Source: Polyodon spathula
Lineage: Eukaryota; Chordata; Actinopteri; Acipenseriformes; Polyodontidae
NCBI RefSeq assembly: GCF_017654505.1
Contig: NC_054534.1
Span: 27,707,689 to 27,771,688 of the forward strand
DNA: 64,000 bases
Direction of reading: 5' to 3'
The notes beneath the pieces were generated by a model that had not been told where the DNA came from, made no database searches, and saw only the letters and a list, made by a program, of their open reading frames with translations. Both the position numbers and the translations under genes were made by a program. The stretch's first letter is position 1, and the number at the start of each line of letters is the position of its first letter. Below are positions 25,064 to 37,646 of the stretch, one piece after another.

Positions 25064-25336
25064 TTATTCATAAACTTTCTCATTTCTGATGTATGGCTCC
25101 AGATCTTCCTGAACACGTCTATCTGCCCACAGAGAAACTAGAGCCTGCACTTCCTCAGCATCCCAAGGCTGTACTTTTCTCTCATCACACTCTCTGCCCA
25201 CCATGTTTGTTGTTTTGTCTTTCTGCAGTGTACTGACTGAAGTAACATAATGACGAAGCTCCGAGCCAGATTCAGATGTCTTGTGAGGCCAGAGTTTTAC
25301 GGTTTGTCTCTCGCTTGATGAAAGTTGAGAGGGCAT
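25064..25336 (-). pseudogene. Myb/SANT-like (trihelix-type) domain ORF, truncated
   Basis: A 90-codon minus-strand frame. Residues about 56-90 resemble the start of a Myb/SANT-like DNA-binding domain of the trihelix type: W58 and W70, the string LVSLWADRRVQEDL, and RNEKVYE. In known proteins of this type the domain continues with a third helix after a VYE.IA-like word; here a TAA stop follows VYE at once. Such domains occur in host MSANTD-type proteins and in the accessory protein of PIF/Harbinger transposons. Whether this was a host exon or a transposon gene cannot be decided. No clear donor site was seen to bypass the stop, so I treat it as a truncated or decayed copy. A GA-rich tract lies just upstream (25339-25378). 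Confidence 0.5.
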
Positions 25337-26016
25337 GAGAGAGAGAGAGGTTGAGAGTGAAAGTGAGAGTGAGAGGAAAGGAGTGAGAGCCGCTGTTCGC
25401 TAAAAAATGAAAACTATAAATACAACGGTTTATGACTGCTTTGGACCACAAATTGTCTCTGTCACACTATATCCTGGAAATCCTGCAGCTCAGAGCTACA
25501 GTATTTTTTAAAATGCACTGTACAACATGAATATAGCATTTAGATTTAAGGACCATGTCACTAACATACTTTGCTTACAATATTTTTGTAAACAAAGTTG
25601 TTAAGGCAGGAGAAAGTCAGACAAAAAATCAAGCACATCCTATCAACTTAATTTGCTCAACTTAAACAAATGACCAACAAAATAATTATATACAGACTGT
25701 ACAGGCCAAAAGAGAGTGAATGAGTTGGCCTGCGCGCTGGAACATATTTGCATACAGGTGTGCAGTGTCTTCTGGGAATAATAGTTTATCTGGTACATGC
25801 TGTAAGGTGTTTCTAATCAGCAGAAATGCAGAGGAAAACTACAACTCCGGGAGGGTTTGAGTTCCTCCTCCAATTAAAAGCAGGGATCAGACTGTGACAT
25901 CTGCAATTGCTAGTATTGTACAGTACATATAGAAGTTTATAACAGAGCCTTGCCTCCTCTGGGGAGCCAGAACTGTGGAATTTTATTGAACATTATTACA
26001 TTATAATGCTACACAG

Positions 26017-26018
<2 letters not shown>
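25337..26018. other. intergenic; no gene seen
   Basis: Starts with a GA-rich tract (25339-25378). Nothing else recognised. Confidence 0.5.

Positions 26019-26083
<65 letters not shown>
26019..26083. repeat. (AT)n tract at Tc1 insertion site
   Basis: Pure AT dinucleotides ending at the TA that flanks the Tc1 element. The same (TA)n continues after the element at 27675-27693. Confidence 0.95.
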
Positions 26084-26086
<3 letters not shown>

Positions 26087-26295
26087 GCTCTCAAAAGTAT
26101 TCACCCCCCTTGGACTTTTCCACATTTTATTGTGTTACAACATGGAATCAAAATGGATTTAATTAGGAGTTTTTGCCACTGATCAACACAAAAAAGTCCA
26201 TAATGTCAAAGTGAAAAATAAAATCTACAAATTGTTCTAAATTAATTACAAATATAAAACAGAAAATAATTGATTGCATAAGTATTCACCCCCTT
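26084..26295 (+). repeat. left TIR of Tc1 element
   Basis: About 212 bp, mirrored by 27463-27674 with scattered mismatches. The outer direct repeat is at about 26091-26110 and the inner at 26277-26295. Confidence 0.9.
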
Positions 26296-26472
26296 TGCTA
26301 TGACACACCTAAATAAGCTCTGGTGCAACCAATTGTCTTTAGAAGTCACATAATTATTTGAATGGAGTCCACCTGTGTGCAATTAAGGTGTTTCACATGA
26401 TTTCAGGTTAAATAGACCTGTCTCTGGGAGGTCCCACAGTTGGTTAGTACATTTCCTAACAAAAACTATATC

Positions 26473-27458
26473 ATGAAGATGAAAGAACATTTAAAGCAAA
26501 TCAGGAATAAGGTTCTTCAAAAGCTCCAATCAGGGGTTGGATATAAGAACATTTCCAAGGCATTGAATATCCCCTGGAGCACAGTAAAGTCCATTATTAA
26601 GAAATGGAGAGAATATGGCACAACTGTGAATCTGTCTAGAACAGGCCATCCTCAAAAAAAAGTATCTGGGAGAGAAGGGCACTAGTCAGGAAGGTGACCA
26701 AGAGGCCTCTGGCAACTCTAAAAGAGTTACAGTCTTCCACGGCTAAGCTGGGAGACACTGTGCATACGGCAACAATAGCCCGGGTGCTTCACAAAACTGG
26801 CCTTTATGAAACTCACATCAAATCTTGGCTAAAGTTTGCCAGAAGGCATGTGGGAGAATCTGAGACCAAGTGGAAGAAGATTCTATGGTCTGATGAGACC
26901 AAAATAGAGCTTTTGGGCCTCAATGCTAAGTGCTATGTTTGGCGCAAGCCTAACACCGCACATCATCCTGAGAACACCATCCCTACTGTGAAGCATGGTG
27001 GTGGCAGTATCATGCTATGGGGATGCTTCTCTGCGTCAGGGCCTGGAAAGCTTGTGAAGATAGAGGGCAAAATGGATGCAGCAAAGTACAGAGAAATCCT
27101 GGAGGAAAACCTGCTGAAGTCTGCAAGAGACCTGGGACTTGGGAGAAGATTCATCTTCCAGCAGGACAATGACCCCAAACATATAGCCAAAGCCACACTG
27201 GAGTGGCTTAAAAACAAAAAGGTCAATGTCCTGGAGTGGCCCAGTCAAAGCTCGGACCTCAATCCAATTGAGAATATGTGGAAAGAGTTGAAAATTGCTG
27301 TTCACCAAAGGTCTACATCCAACTTGATGGAGCTTGACCAACTTTGTAAAGAAGAATGGTCAAAAATTGTAGCGTCTAGATGTGCAAAGCTGGTAGAGAC
27401 TTATCCAAATAGACTCATGGCTGTAATTTCTGCCAAAGGTGCCTCTACCAAATATTGA
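26473..27458 (+). pseudogene. Tc1 transposase, one frameshift and a small deletion
   Basis: Cut-and-paste DNA transposase of the Tc1 family. The usual start is the MKMKEH methionine at 26473; an in-frame upstream ATG-like start at 26440 is less typical. The first part (to 26685) encodes the paired-like helix-turn-helix DNA-binding region (SKALNIPWSTVKSIIKKW). Reading then shifts frame somewhere in about 26653-26685, near an A8 run. It resumes before VTKRPLATL and stays open to the conserved GASTKY end at 27458. In this second part, numbered from the valine codon at 26694, the catalytic DD34E triad is intact: D67 (WSDETKIEL), D158 (QQDNDPKH) and E193 (NPIENMW), with exactly 34 residues between the last two. 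Compared with usual family members, about 15-20 residues seem to be missing between HKTGLY and KFARRH. The copy is therefore probably inactive. Confidence 0.9.
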
Positions 27459-27462
27459 CTTG

Positions 27463-27674
27463 AGGGGGTGAATACTTATGCAATCAATTACATTCTGTTT
27501 TGTATTTGTAATTAATTTAGAACAATTTGTAGATTTTATTCTTCACTTTGACATTATGGACTTTTTTTGTGTTGATCCGTGGCAAAAATTCCTAATTAAA
27601 TCCATTTTGATTCCATGTTGTAACACAATATAATGTGAAAAAGTCCAAGGGGGTTGAATACTTTTGAGAGCCAC
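27463..27674 (-). repeat. right TIR of Tc1 element
   Basis: Inverse of the left TIR. It starts just after the transposase stop with GGGGGTGAATACTTATGC. Confidence 0.9.
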
Positions 27675-29839
27675 TATATATATATATATATATAAAATGA
27701 GCCTTAAATACTAACCTGATTGGTCAAAACAGGTCACATGGGGGTGTTGCTATTACTGCATATCATCATGGGTTGGCAATTCTTTTCAAAAAGGGGCGAC
27801 ACACTAGTAGATGTCCACTGCAGTGTTAGTGTTTCACAATCTGAGTGGAACGTAAATCAAACAAGCTGGTGATAGATTAATTTGAAGAACTAGGCTCTGT
27901 AAAGATGAGATTCAGTCAGCCTTGTTAGCTTACTACAAATAAAATGTTAATGGTCTCTTGATCAAAGATTTTCTCATCTTTTTTTACTAAACAAAGTCAG
28001 AATGAATTATGGCTGACAAAGTTAGCTGTTGCACATCTGTTAGCAGCCCCAGCCAGACTGTCTTTGTTACTGTTTACGGGTGAGAAGCAAAGTGACTGGT
28101 ATGTTACCAGAAAGGAGCTTCATGTGTGGCAGGCTGTAGGCTTTGATATAATGTACAGGGGTCACCTAAATACATTTGTTACAGGTCAGTCATACTACAC
28201 GCACAATAATATTACATTAAAGGAATCACATTTTGAAATTAAGACATCAAAATATATGTATGCTGCTTTTCAAATATTTTATTTTCACACTAGAAAGCTT
28301 ATTCCTAGAGATCCTTTAAATCTAAATTTGCTCTACCCGGTTTAAAAATAGCAATGTCGGGTCATTTTTCCAACTTATTATCATCTTTCTCTTTTTTTTT
28401 TGGTTTACACGGTTATGAAAAATAGACTTAAGATTGAACTCTTGTTATATGTTTTTCTATTAGAAAGGGAATGTTTATAGCCATGTCTGGAAGGTCTTGG
28501 GAAGGGTTTGTGATTGTGAACCATGGCACGCCTGGAGTGGTGCTTGCTGCGGCCAAGGTCTTGTGTATCACATTGTGTTTGAAAGTTTGGAGCGAGTCAT
28601 AACGCTGTGAGGTTGCCATATTCTCTTTCACTGTTTACATGCTGGATCATTTAAGATTCAACGGCATCTAATGAATCAGGTTTCCTTTTGTATAGCTGCC
28701 AATATGCAGTGCCTGTGCATAGTACGTACCTGTGCATTTGATTCTGCTGGCGCTTACAACTATGCCTGTGTTACATACATCAGTAGTGAAATACAATTAG
28801 ATCTGGCAAATAGAATTCATGTCAAAGCACCTATATCAAAAAAGTAAATAGAATTATAGTTGAGATGAGTAAGTAAATAGAATAAGCTGAGTTACTGCAA
28901 TAAGAACCCCTCAGAATCACTCTAAACGCAAGATACTGTATATAGTTTGAATGCAAAAGCTATACGTGTAGCAGGGGTGGAGGCTGGATGTGAATCTGTG
29001 TGCGGTGAATTCATTTCAACTGGATTAGGAATTCTCTAGCTATACAGGCATATAAATCAAGTGCACCAAAAAAAAAAGGCAGACTGACACCCCTTTCTCT
29101 GTCCCCAGATTCATCTTTTCGTCTTTCATCTGGTTGTACCCTTCATACAGCCAGCTTGATCCACCGACCTTTTTTTCCTGTCTAGTAAATTGCCTAACAT
29201 GTTTTTTTTTTCTTTTCTTGCTTTGAAAGCACAATTAAGTAATTGGAGCATAAAAATCATGAGAAAAACTTTTGTTAATGTAAAATAAAAGGTGGTGTTG
29301 GTGATTTACTGGGAAAGATTGTGAAATAATAATTGCAGGCTTAATGGGTGGTCTATAAAACAAACAAACAAACAAACAAGCAAACAAACCCAACAATTGT
29401 ACAGTCTTGCTAAACAAAGAAAACACTGCATGATTTTTTAAAATAATTTCCATTAAGACACCAGTAATATGTTAAGTAGATATTGTAGCAAAACTCTTAT
29501 ATTATAAACCTCACTTACTAACTTGCTTTCACACTGTAAATTATATATGTTCATTTTGTAGGACTTACCTGTCTTAATAAATAAATAAATAAAAACCTTA
29601 TGCAATGTAAATGGAAGTTCAAACAAATGATTCCCATTGAACTTTTAACAGTGTTTGGTCCTTAAAGGTTACCATAAAGAACACAATGGACTCTATCCCC
29701 TGTGCCATTAGGAGGCTTACAGCAATAACTAAACAGTTAAACTCAAAGCCATGAGTCCTAGCCCTTAGTGCTTACAGTACTCTTGGAGGTATTGATTTTC
29801 CAGAGCCATTTTTAGAACGTGAATTGATAACCTGTGAAA
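27675..29839. other. intergenic; no gene seen
   Basis: Begins with the remainder of the (TA)n tract. (AAAC)n lies at 29358-29386. No supportable exon; the 28440-28640 segment is less repetitive but not recognised. Confidence 0.5.
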
Positions 29840-29857
29840 CCCCCCCCCCCCCCCCCC

Positions 29858-29956
<99 letters not shown>
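29840..29956. repeat. 117-bp poly-C tract
   Basis: Uninterrupted C except for one T at 29858. Polyproline and polyglycine frames across it are artefacts. Such a tract could form i-motif or G-quadruplex structures, and its length may be inaccurate in an assembly. Confidence 0.95.
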
Positions 29957-32900
29957 ATGAAAGAGCCCACAAATTCCATCAAAAAGTCACCTTGCATAAA
30001 GGCAGCAGAGGGGTAGCATTTATATTACAAATATCTTCAGATATATTGATAAATATGTTATGCCTTGAAATACAGTATATTTTACTACAAATAAAGCAAT
30101 ATACTGTGTTTCAGCCAATATTACTAGCTACTGTATGTCTATTTCAGACATGTCCTTTCTAACTCATTTGGAGCAGAACTTTTTTAGTGTCAATTTTAGC
30201 AGTCTCACTACTTAAACAAATGAAATGACCAGGCATTTTGTTTTAATGGAGTATGCCCAAATCTCACCCATTTAGCTGCTCTAACAAAAAACATAAGAAG
30301 CAAAACTATATATTTTGTGCTAATAAGCAAATATTTGGTTAATGCATTGCATTTTTGTGATGTTAAAAATGTTTGTCTACTGTAAGAAGTTTCTTTGTTT
30401 TAATGGGTGCGTATGAGACATGTGTGTGATAAGGGTTTGATCGTGGTTACAGGCAACTTGTTCCAACCTGCAAAACACTGCACGAAGTAACAGATTCATT
30501 ATGTTACAAAAAATAAAGCAATGTACTGTAGTTAACTTTTCTAAACCATTACGTTTCAGAGCGTGCCAAATCCACTTTGTCATGTGGTCGGAATAAGCAG
30601 TTAAAAGTTTAGTCTAACATTACAAAGTACTATAAGTCTGTTCTTCTCTGCTCTCCATCAAGCATTCTTTTGGTTCACTGATGAGTTTCAGATTCTTGTC
30701 CAACAAAAACAAAGGACTCTTTTTAATTTGACTGTTGGGTTACTCTTCGCAGAAATCAGCACTGAGTTTCATATCCAGACAGCACTACTGTGCCGACAAC
30801 AGTGCAATCCAGCTAAAAGTGAGAATATTAAAATCACACAAACTATAAAAATAGAGCTATTGGTTCAGAGCATTGAATGTAAGAACAGTATGGGACCTCC
30901 TGGCCTGGATACTATAGCAAAACCTGTATTTATTTAACCACAAAACATCTTGGCTTGAAACAACTACATTCAACACTGAAGCCAAGTGTTCTATATTACT
31001 CAGCTACACCCAGCCCGAGCTGCAAAAAGAGGAATGGGCAGCTGACAGAGTGTGCTGCTGTTTATATTTTTAGCATGGTTTTTCCTTACATGCCTTAGAA
31101 TTTATTTGTTCGTAAGGCAACACCTAGTATTTGTTGGGGAAATATTTTAGAAGCCCATGTTTATGCTATTATTCACTGTTATAAAATTGACCCTACGTTT
31201 TCTAAGAATTCAAAATGGACTCACCAAACCCCTGGAGACAGTCTGTAATTTTAGAGAAAATAAACTATATATATTTTTTTTAATCAAATACACTTTTATG
31301 CTGAGTTTGTGTTTTGTGTGTTTCTATGATATTCCAGCTGAAATCCAGTCCAACCTAAATATTGTATTGCTCCATTGCTCTAGAAAACGTACAGGAGTTG
31401 CATGCATATTTGATTCTAGGAACTGTAGTATTTTTGACAGTATGGTTAGGTTTCGCCTCCCTCTGTATGAATAACAAAAGCCACATACCAGCCCGAGTGA
31501 ACATTTCCTGATTATAAAAGTTATGTTTGGCTTCATACAGACTTTTGGTTTTTAATTTAAAGCACAGATCCTATGCAGGCCATGGCTTATTCCTTAGAAA
31601 ATATAAACAGGGCAGATCCAAAGACTAAAACCTCAAATAATGTGGTTCAAATTTTATTTATAATTGCACAGCAGTTGCCAAATGCCATCTATCTCCTTCA
31701 CCTGCTGTTCAAAACTCAGGAAGGATGTAGGTGGGAAGAAAAGCTTAGTAAAAATAAAGGATTAAACAGTCAACATTAAAATCAGCATTGCTTCCCAAGA
31801 CAGCTTAGCAACACATCCAGTCCTTATTGCTCAGCTAGTACACAGCTGCTTAGTGTTGAAACTACAAGATAAGCATTTTGACGTTTTCCTACTACAGATG
31901 CATTTATTTGTTTTGATTTCAAGAACTGTTGTGGTTTTTTTTTTCTCAGCAGAATTGATCAATGCTTGAGATCTGGACTGCAGCCTAAACAATAATAATG
32001 AGTAAGACTGCTGGAAGAAAAAGAGTGGGGAAAAAACAAAGTAAACAGATTTCAAGTGAATTGTTCTTCTGCAAAACAGCCACATTGAAAGAAGAAACAA
32101 GGGCATGGTTTTGCTGGCATACTGTCTGTTGTGTTAGCTGCATAAACTCTTGCCTCTTTAATTCGCAATAGATGGGTGGGATCTTCCCGTAGGTCATGGA
32201 ACAGTTCATTTTTGCACATGAAAATAAAAGAGGCAAAGTTTAAGGAGCGTTCACTTTCCAGAGAAAAGTTTAGCTGTGGTACAAGCCTGGTTGGCATCAA
32301 GTTCTTCTTTAGAGAGAAGGAATGTGCTTATAATGACCCTGATGTGAAAAATGAACAAGAAGTGAAAAATAGTTGAAACGTGTAATTGCTATTCATTAGT
32401 AATAGGTGATCCTTGATTTACCAATGGCCTTTCGTCTTTGTTTCACCACTGTGCAACACCCCTTTAGGTGCTGAGTCTATGGAATTCCTTACTCTATACT
32501 TTACACAAGCAAGTATTGGAAAACCCTGTATCCCACTGCTTGTTTGATAAAACTGTATTATAGCAATTATCATACTTTTTTTGCAGAGAACCGATGAATC
32601 ATTAATGTCTGATGCAGCCATTATTCTAGCTAGGCAATTGACTGCAGCTCCGGACACCTAGCGAATGACAAGTCAGTTATCTAGCTGGAATCACAACAGG
32701 ATATTAACACTATTATAAACCAAAAAAAAAAAAGTTTTTTGTTTGTTTGTGATTCATATATTTTGTTTGACTCAGAAGAGATTTTAAAGTGATTTGTACT
32801 CAGTCGCATAAGGGAGATTAAACTTCTGTGTCTGACTGCATCATATACATGTCTGTGTTGTGTGTGTATCAATTCACTGAAAAAAAATTTCAATCCATTT

Positions 32901-33236
32901 TAAATGACCAGTTACAGATATTATGTCTCTATTTTCAAGACCTACAGTACGTTTGAATATTACTGTGAACCTCATGCAGTTATTAGCGTATCTGCAAGAA
33001 ATTAGACATACCTGTATTTCCTAAACTAGACAATAGAAAGTGGGTTTTGGCTGAACTTAGATGAAAACCAGGTGAGCTTCTTATACATTTTTCTGGTGAT
33101 ACGGACATGCTGTTTGATCATCATGTTTTGCAATAGCCAGTGCAATAGACTGCTAGGTTATCTGGTTTGAACACAACTGAAGTCATTTTCCATAATGAAG
33201 TGATAGTTTCTGCTTCTGTCTTTTGTCTCTTTTCAG
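29957..33236. other. intergenic; no gene seen
   Basis: No convincing exon or mobile element recognised on either strand. Confidence 0.5.
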
Positions 33237-33345
33237 AACAGGAATTGCACTTTACGATACATTAAAAAAAGTTGCACCACTTTACCGAAATACCACCTTT
33301 TCAATGTATTTCTTTTCGATCTTTTACTTAGCTATTATAGAACTG
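33237..33345 (+). other. candidate internal exon, unidentified
   Basis: A 109-bp segment preceded by a pyrimidine-rich TTTTGTCTCTTTTCAG and followed by GTAGGT, both good splice signals. The frame reads through without a stop (GIALYDTLKKVAPLYRN..., then an aromatic/aliphatic stretch that could be a membrane segment). I do not recognise the product, no companion exon was found, and chance combinations of this kind occur in several kilobases of AT-rich DNA. Confidence 0.15.
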
Positions 33346-35045
33346 GTAGGTATACTCTATAGTTCCGATATTCAGATAGATGTACAGTACAGTAGCTACG
33401 TATAATTTAAATGGGCTTCTACAAAACAAATACTGTAGTTAACTTGGTAAATTTGACCAAATTACTCAAGCTGGGCGCATGAGAGTGCAGGGCAGTTGTT
33501 TACTTATCAGAGATCTACGTTCTTCCAGTGCAGATTGTACATTTTCTTAAACAAATAAACAGATATAAACTGTGGCCAATTACTAGTCACAACAATGACC
33601 AAAAACCAGCTACAAAAGGAAATGGTCACAGAGGAGCCTGTGGTTAAGCAGCAGACTGGAGAACACACTGCTGTGCAATGTAGCAAGGTCAGGCTTATTG
33701 CACAAGGAAAGTTTTTTTTTTTTTTTTTGCATAACTAGAATTATAATTTTACTTTTACTAAAAAGTTGACAGTTATTTAATTAAATGTTTAATGTCCTGT
33801 GAATATGAATAAAACACCATGTTGAGGGGTTACTCCCTAACAGGTTACACTTTAACCTCACAATGTAAAACAAAAACAAACTCTGCGAGTAAATACAGTA
33901 ATCTTGAGGTGTTCTGTTACGAACCCTAAAGGTGTCTGTCATGATACACAGTTTGACAAGTTATCACAGCGGCACTACACTCTTCATCTGGAATTTAAGG
34001 ATACAGTATCACATTTTAGCCTTCGTAGTGTTGTATGTTCTTTTTCAATTGCAAACAATGTTGTCTTACCTGAAAAGGTTTTTGTGCTGTGTTCTATCAT
34101 TTTCCCTCCTTGTCGAGCTACCTGAGTGAATGCTTTGTGCATTTTCAATTTACATGCTGGATTCCAGCCATCAAAGTGTGAGTTCGGAATGACCGAGCTT
34201 CTGGGTCTTTCTTTTACTGTTTACAATTACCTTTTCAGCCAGTATTCTCATCCCTTATATGGATGTGAAACTGGCTCTTTAAACAGTAACAGTATTTAAA
34301 GCCCCTGATACTTATCTCCTTTATTTTTTTGACCATCTGAAAGCTTTTGAATGTCATAAAGGTAATAACAGTAACCATTAATTTCAGAATTTCCTTTTTG
34401 TTTTGTTCAGAAAATAGTAATTTACCCTAAGCACTCAACTGGGGTCCACGTATAATGTCAAAGAGACTAGTGTACAGAAACATTATTGCTTTTATTGTAT
34501 AAATCATGAAATCATATGTAATATTAAAGATTTTTAAAAATTGCTATAGGTAAAAGAGGCTTTATACGGTTACATGCTGTTGGCATTCTGCTGAGTAGGT
34601 TCCTATAAATAAATACATCAAGAAGTCAAAATGGAAGCCTCCCAGCAGACACCTAAGGATATTAGAAAATGCACTGGAAAGATAGAGTTAAGGCATTGTT
34701 TGAACATCCTAGCGTTTATTGCACAGATAAAAGTTGATGTAACCAATAACAATAAAGTCCAAGCCACTCCTTCTTAGCCTGCCAATCAAGTGCTAAGTTC
34801 AGGAGAGCACACGTGATGTCATCACTCGAGTCCAGCAGGCTGGCCTCTCACTGACCCACTTGTGTAGGACTCAGAGGGTTAATGTTGTCCTCTGGCATCT
34901 GTAAATATTTTTCCAAAACTCTTTATAGAAACAAAGACCCCACCCTTTGAACTGCACAAGCTGTTTCCTGTAGAAACAAAGCTGCTGGACTGCTGCCTTG
35001 TGAAAGACAGTTTCATGAGCACTCTTTAAAGAGTATGGACAGAAA

Positions 35046-35100
35046 AGGGGGGGGGGGCGGTGTTGAGCAAGGGGTGGGGGGGCAAAGAGCAGTGGGGGGG
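35046..35100 (+). other. G-rich tract with quadruplex potential
   Basis: Several runs of 4 to 12 G within 55 bp, enough for one or more G-quadruplexes on the + strand. Confidence 0.6.
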
Positions 35101-36026
35101 TGCTCTCTTATTTTTTTGTCCAGTTACTCAAGTGTTCTATTTGACTTGGAGGTTTAAAGCAGGCTTGATGTCCACAATCAATTTGATGTAGGGAAGGTAT
35201 TAAAGCCTACTGAATGAAGAGCTAGAAGCAGTTTTTTGGAGCACAATGTTGCCCATTCCAAAAAGGTAAGAGGGCTCTTGCAAGCCCCAGAATAACTATG
35301 GGAATTATTCACTCTTTGAGGCCTCCCCTGCTGTGTGGTTTGCAAGTGGCTGCATGTGAAAAGAAAGGTGCTTGAGGCAGGAATTGTGCACATAGAGCTG
35401 TGAGTGAAATGTGTTGGAGGGTTACGTTTGCATGCTCTTCGCAATATGAAAGGGAATCAGTTGAGGACTGAATTCCATGTTTAAGTTGGGCAGGAAGCAG
35501 CTTAGTGGAAAGATTTCATTGTTTGCATTCAATGAAAGGAAAAGTCTGACAAGAAGCGCTCAGATTTAATCTCTCTGTGGATTAAATGTTGTTATTGTAT
35601 TCATGCAGAGCTCTTTCCAAAGGTGAATTCATGCCCTTGGTCAGTTCTGAACCCAGTGTATGGTGGAAGTGGAAGTTTTAGACTGCACCCATGAAACACA
35701 TGTGCACGGCAGTAATGTGCCAACTTTGATGTTACTCATGTTATTGGAAGTTTCATTTTTAACAGCTATAATGACATATTAAACACTAATTTGTATTATA
35801 TATATAATATATATATAATATATAGATATATATAATTATATTATATATATTATATATATATAATATAGGTCACAATGTTTGAACTTCCGTATACTTTATT
35901 TTCAATATATACGTAAAAGTTTAAAATTTTCTAATTTTTTAGAAAATAAAAGTCCTGACTTTTTACTTACTAAAAAAAATTAAAAAATCTTTTTAAAAAC
36001 ACATCTAAAAAACTTTTTTGAAAAAT

Positions 36027-36159
<133 letters not shown>

Positions 36160-37480
36160 CATTGGTTTATAGCTTTGACCCTGAGGACATAGATCTTCAC
36201 ACTAGAGGGGTGGATGGTCACCTCCTGAGTAGAGGGGGAAACTTGATCTAGCTGACTAAGCACTGATTAGTGAAACGCTGGCTGCTGAACCAGATCAGGC
36301 ATGGACTGGTCATGCATGAGTAGGTGCTGAGTGTGCAAAAGGCATGTAGCTTAACTGCGTCTCATAGTTATAAGTGACTCATCTTACCAGCACAGACTTG
36401 ACTTGCTCTTAAAAGGTTGGACACATTTAAAAAAGAAAATGTATAAATACAAAAGTGGCTAATATTTACAAAGATATCCAAAACAAACATCGAAGTGCTG
36501 CAATATATATGAACATAGGCTTTTTATGCAGTAAACATATGCAATCGTCCATATACTTATACCACACCAGTTATCAGGCAGCAAGTATAATGGCAGATTA
36601 CTGGTGAATGACAAGACACTTTAAAGGCAGTCTTGAAGAAAATATCTGTACAATGTGGCATGTTCTCTGAAGATGTGGAACCATATAGCTAGACAATGTA
36701 TAAAGCCAGTTTATTTGTATTGGCTACACCTTTAATGCACTGATCAACCTCTGAGTTCATATTACAGCATCGTTGTCCTAAGTTGCTTGAACATTGTTTA
36801 GCAAACCTGCAGGTAATAACTCTTTCAAGGTTAAGCTTATACAGCCAAAAAGAAGCCGGACAGGTTCTCAGCAGACGTGAAACTCTTAGTTATCTCACAG
36901 GATTTATTTCTGATTAATGAGCAAGCTGGCATCTGCCTCCGTCTCCACCTTGCACTGCACTTTTTGAGACAACATGTGTCTCTGTTAGAAGGATATTTCA
37001 GATATCATTTATTGGTCTCTTCAAGGAGGGTTTATCTTTACTCTTAGATTCTCAGAATGCCTCCTACTCTCTTGCTACCATTCAGAATGCCTAATGCACA
37101 GAGAGACGGTGCTAAACTAAAATCAGTTCAGATTATTGTATTAATGTTATTTGTGTAGAATTAATACAGCAAAAATGATAAGTTGGAAATCTGTTTTGTA
37201 CTGTGCTGCTAATGCTACTGTAGCTTTAAAGTGCCTATGGCACCCTCCAAACCATTTCTAAGAAATATAATGTATGACTAACAAGTATTCCCAAACAAAA
37301 TTTTAAATTGTTGGCAGCGATACAGTTTTTTAATAAAATGCAAATGTTAATGTGACGGGCGCAACTTCCTCTCTTGGTTTTGAAGCAGCTTCAGGATACC
37401 GGTAGTGATATCACAGAGGGAGAAGGTGAACAAAAGACAGATTGACTTTCACAGAGAAAGGCCAATTTTTTATAATAAAA

Positions 37481-37646
37481 TGCCTCGTATTTGTGTCATA
37501 GCTGGTTGCTCCAATCAGGCAAACGAACAAAAGAATATTAGTATTCACCGTTTTCCGAAAGACACAAAAATGCAGTGCATATGGGAAAAAAAATTTCCGA
37601 CACCCAGAGTGAAGTGGTCTGTGTCAAACTGGCAGTACACCTATGT
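37481..37646 (+). pseudogene. THAP-type zinc-finger domain, N-terminal half
   Basis: From the ATG at 37481 the frame begins MPRICVIAGCSNQ, with the C-x4-C pair that opens the C2CH THAP zinc finger. It continues with the invariant HRFPKD and a Trp (CIWEKKF) at the expected spacing, then reaches WSVSNWQYTY. THAP domains bind DNA and occur in host regulators and in P-element-like transposases. The frame then runs into a LINE at 37647. The rest of the domain reappears beyond the LINE at 38181, in a different frame. Either the LINE broke a single-exon copy, or it sits in an intron bounded by a TAT/GTAAAA donor. Upstream ATG codons in frame (from 37405) have no THAP similarity. Confidence 0.7.

Larger units (their letters stand above)
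26084..27674 (+). mobile_element. Tc1/mariner element, nearly complete (1591 bp)
   Basis: Begins GTGGCTCTCAAAAGTATTCA and ends with its inverse, each next to a TA, the known target of Tc1/mariner transposons. Both terminal inverted repeats are about 212 bp. Each holds two copies of an AAGTATTCACCCCC-type direct repeat, one at the outer end and one at the inner end. This is the IR/DR arrangement known from fish Tc1 elements. Between them lies one transposase gene with a frameshift. The copy is relatively young, because the TIRs still match closely. Confidence 0.93.

Noticed and set aside
29772..30162. Polyproline and polyglycine ORFs
   Set aside because: Direct translation of the poly-C tract.
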